Shown: piece by piece, positions 62,080-64,000 of the stretch | Layout of the letters: each line of letters starts with the position of its first letter | Numbering within the stretch: the stretch's first letter is position 1 | From: Bacteroidia bacterium | GTDB lineage: Bacteria > Bacteroidota > Bacteroidia > Flavobacteriales > Flavobacteriaceae | Assembly: GCA_030430535.1 (NCBI GenBank) | Contig: JAUIKY010000006.1 | Span: forward strand, 51,759 to 115,758 | Direction of reading: 5' to 3' | DNA: 64,000 nucleotides | The notes under the pieces: generated by a model | Seen by the model: the letters and a program-made list of their open reading frames with translations, nothing else | Database searches by the model: none | Told to the model about the DNA's origin: nothing | Made by a program: the position numbers and the translations under genes

Positions 62080-63084
62080 ATGAATGTTTATAAGCTTTTA
62101 AAGTTAAATAGAAGTATAAAAAGCCATAGGATTAAGTTTCTGGGGCTTTTTTTGTTACATAAGTTTAACAAGCGGTACCTGGCAGTTAATTTGGATCCCG
62201 TTTTGGCTTGTAATTTACGGTGTAAAATGTGTTATTTTACAGATGCTGATGTTGTAAAGACTTTAAAAGGTCAGTTCTCTGATGATGAAATTGAACAAGT
62301 GGCAAAAACTATTTTTAATCGTGCATTAAAATTGCAGATAGGTTGTGGTACAGAGCCAACACTTTATAAAAATTTAGTTAGGATAGTTGAATTGGGCAAA
62401 GAATACAATGTGCCTTATATTTCCATAACCACTAATGCAAACTTGTTAACAGAAGAAAAAATAGAAAATCTTTTAAAAGCGGGACTCAATGAGTTTACTA
62501 TCTCACTTCATGGTGTGACAAAAGAGAGTTATGAAGGATTTATGAAAAAAGCAAGCTACGAGAAGTTCCATGGTGCATTTAAAGCTTTTCAAAAATTGAA
62601 AACCGAGTATGATTTTAAAGTTCGTATTAATTACACATTCAACAAAGACAATTTTTATGAACTCAAAGATTTGTTTTGTCATTTTGACCCCCAGAGTTTT
62701 GATGTTCTCCAAATACGCCCTATTCAAAAAATAGGTAATACTGAGTATAATGATTTTGACTTGAATTCAATAAAGTCAGACTATCCAAAGCTAATTAAAA
62801 CCATTAAATCGAATTGTAAAGAAAATAACATTATTTTGTTAGCTTCTGATGAAATACCGAATAAAAATGAGACTAATGATTCTAGTTTGATATTTGATTA
62901 TACGTTTTGTTATGTTTCCCCTAAAAAGTTTTGGAAGGAAGGATTTGATTGGAAGCGGACTAGCTTCAATGAATTTTCTAAAAATTCCGGGTGGAGCAAA
63001 CAATTGTTGTCTAATGCTTTCAAGTCTAAAAAGAAACTAAAATCATTATCAAATAGACTAAACTACGAGGTTGAGTTTAATTGA
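62080..63084 (+). CDS. radical SAM protein
   Basis: The 334-residue protein has the CxxxCxxC cluster motif in LACNLRCKMCYF near residues 41-52, which binds the 4Fe-4S centre and S-adenosylmethionine. GCGTEPTLYK near 87-96 and TTNANLL near 113-119 follow, then ISLHGVTKESYEGFM near 140-154. There is no clear C-terminal SPASM Cys cluster; only single Cys residues occur near 266 and 277. The C-terminal 60 residues are basic. The substrate is unknown. The gene is more AT-rich than trhO and ricT and is flanked by a perfect 28-base repeat, which suggests insertion. Confidence 0.82.
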   Translation: MNVYKLLKLNRSIKSHRIKFLGLFLLHKFNKRYLAVNLDPVLACNLRCKMCYFTDADVVKTLKGQFSDDEIEQVAKTIFNRALKLQIGCGTEPTLYKNLVRIVELGKEYNVPYISITTNANLLTEEKIENLLKAGLNEFTISLHGVTKESYEGFMKKASYEKFHGAFKAFQKLKTEYDFKVRINYTFNKDNFYELKDLFCHFDPQSFDVLQIRPIQKIGNTEYNDFDLNSIKSDYPKLIKTIKSNCKENNIILLASDEIPNKNETNDSSLIFDYTFCYVSPKKFWKEGFDWKRTSFNEFSKNSGWSKQLLSNAFKSKKKLKSLSNRLNYEVEFN

Positions 63085-63110
63085 GGTTTTCAATTTGAGA
63101 TTAACTTTTT

Positions 63111-63138
63111 AAGTCTATAGAATAATCTTATATTTACA
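63111..63138 (+). repeat. 28-base direct repeat, right copy
   Basis: This is identical to 62006-62033. Beyond it both copies keep weak similarity (TTAAAAG followed by AAAAGAAC), as if a longer leader had been duplicated. It lies in the leader region of ricT. Confidence 0.85.
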
Positions 63139-63299
63139 TCGAGAAGGTTCTTTTGCTTAAAAGGTTAAAAAAGAACTTTTTAAACTATAAACAACGCCCA
63201 AAAGCGAACAATAATTTCCTTTTGTAGCGTTTCAAAATAAATATAAACCATCATTCGCGATAACTATTTGTTGTTGGTGAATTCAATATATAAAAACAT

Positions 63300-64000
63300 A
63301 TGGCTTGTGCTAGTTGCTCAACTAAGGACGGCTCTCCAAAGGGCTGCAAAAATAATGGTACTTGTGGTACAGATAGTTGCAATAAGTTAACCGTTTTCGA
63401 TTGGTTGGCAAACATGTCGTTGCCCAGTGGCGAAAAGCCGTTCAATTGGGTAGAGGTGCGTTTTAAAAACGGCCGAAAAGAATATTACCACAACACAGAA
63501 AACCTCACTTTAAGTATTGGCGATGTTGTGGCCACACAAGCCAAAGCTGGACACGATATTGGGATGGTTACCCTTACGGGGGAATTGGTACGCGTACAGA
63601 TGAAACGCAAAAGTATTCCCGAAAATGTTGAGGAAGCTTTAAAAATATATAGAAAGGCCAGCCAAAAAGATATCGATATTTGGCAACAGGCCAGAGATCG
63701 GGAAGAGCCCATGAAGGTGAAAGCCAGACAATTTGCCATCGATTTGAGGTTGCAAATGAAGATTTCCGATATTGAATTTCAGGGCGATGCCAGCAAAGCC
63801 ACCTTTTATTACACTGCCGAAGAGCGCGTAGATTTTAGGGAACTCATTAAGGTTTTTGCGCGTGAATTCCGTACCCGTATCGAAATGAAACAAGTGGGTT
63901 TCCGTCAAGAAGCGGCCCGTTTGGGTGGTATCGGTTCTTGTGGGCGCGAATTGTGCTGCTCTACTTGGCTCACCGATTTCCGTTCGGTAAGTACCTCGGC
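63300..64000 (+). CDS. ricT: PSP1/RicT family protein (partial, runs off the window)
   Basis: The frame from ATG 63300 stays open for 233 codons to the window end. The N-terminus is rich in Cys (ACASCSTKDGSPKGCKNNGT, then CGTDSCNKL), followed by LTVFDWLANMSLPSGEKPFN near 30-49 and the PSP1 domain with IGMVTLTGELVRVQ, YYTAEERVDFRELIKVFARE near 174-193 and GGIGSCGRELCCSTWL near 211-226. Bacillus RicT, with RicA and RicF, binds Fe-S clusters and aids RNA processing. In flavobacteria the gene usually precedes gldH. The C-terminus is not visible. Confidence 0.92.
   Translation, partial: MACASCSTKDGSPKGCKNNGTCGTDSCNKLTVFDWLANMSLPSGEKPFNWVEVRFKNGRKEYYHNTENLTLSIGDVVATQAKAGHDIGMVTLTGELVRVQMKRKSIPENVEEALKIYRKASQKDIDIWQQARDREEPMKVKARQFAIDLRLQMKISDIEFQGDASKATFYYTAEERVDFRELIKVFAREFRTRIEMKQVGFRQEAARLGGIGSCGRELCCSTWLTDFRSVSTS

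Overview
The window is chromosomal DNA of a member of the Bacteroidota, almost certainly a flavobacterium (Flavobacteriaceae). The evidence is low GC, promoters of the TAnnTTTG type ahead of many genes, few Shine-Dalgarno sequences, frequent TTG starts, and lineage-typical genes: the gliding/type IX secretion lipoprotein SprE/PorW, a HU-CCDC81/SPOR protein, an ATP synthase operon without atpD and atpC, DUF4254, DUF4292, DUF6341- and DUF6427-like proteins, and RicT/PSP1. I see no rRNA, tRNA, CRISPR array, prophage or transposase gene.

Layout. 1-3.3 kb: end of an M23 peptidase, a GH3-like adenylating enzyme and a DUF6909-like protein. 3.3-26 kb: a large surface-polysaccharide locus. It has a Wzz-like protein, rmlBACD (dTDP-rhamnose), a three-gene nonulosonate set (CMP-sugar synthetase-like, NeuB-like, KdsC-like phosphatase), a GT-B transferase, a Wzx flippase, several glycosyltransferases, a broken MBOAT acyltransferase, two polymerase/ligase-type membrane proteins, UDP-glucose dehydrogenase plus UDP-xylose synthase, a phosphoglycosyltransferase that starts the glycan on lipid, and a CapK-like enzyme. 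rmlD is shortened and MBOAT is chimeric; both lie in the AT-rich interior and look like recombination scars. 26-36 kb: purD, small membrane proteins, upp, DUF4254, a GT9 transferase, a PaaE-like reductase, DUF2059 and sprE. 35.7-41.9 kb: bactofilin, atpZ and atpBEFHAG. 42-49 kb: a second flippase, dut, a sugar nucleotidyltransferase, a TPR protein, a DUF4292 lipoprotein, an EnvC-like protein and a thioesterase. 49.2-51 kb: a TPP riboswitch, a PnuT-type thiamine transporter and an acyl-CoA dehydrogenase-fold flavoprotein. 51-56.7 kb: HU/SPOR protein, dprA, a small accessory islet with a uracil-DNA-glycosylase-like protein, trpS and plsC. 56.8-64 kb: a beta-barrel/anti-sigma-like protein with its ECF sigma factor, a lipoprotein, recA, a candidate structured RNA, trhO, a radical SAM protein flanked by direct repeats, and ricT running off the end.

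The polysaccharide genes together describe a Wzx/Wzy-type surface glycan carrying rhamnose, probably a uronate or xylose, and a nonulosonic acid. No wza or wzc is present, which favours LPS O-antigen over capsule; in type IX secretion organisms such LPS can also anchor secreted proteins. The most promising leads for unknown biology are the flavoprotein co-transcribed with PnuT under a TPP riboswitch, the UDG-like islet between dprA and trpS, the radical SAM gene between perfect repeats, and the candidate RNA between recA and trhO.
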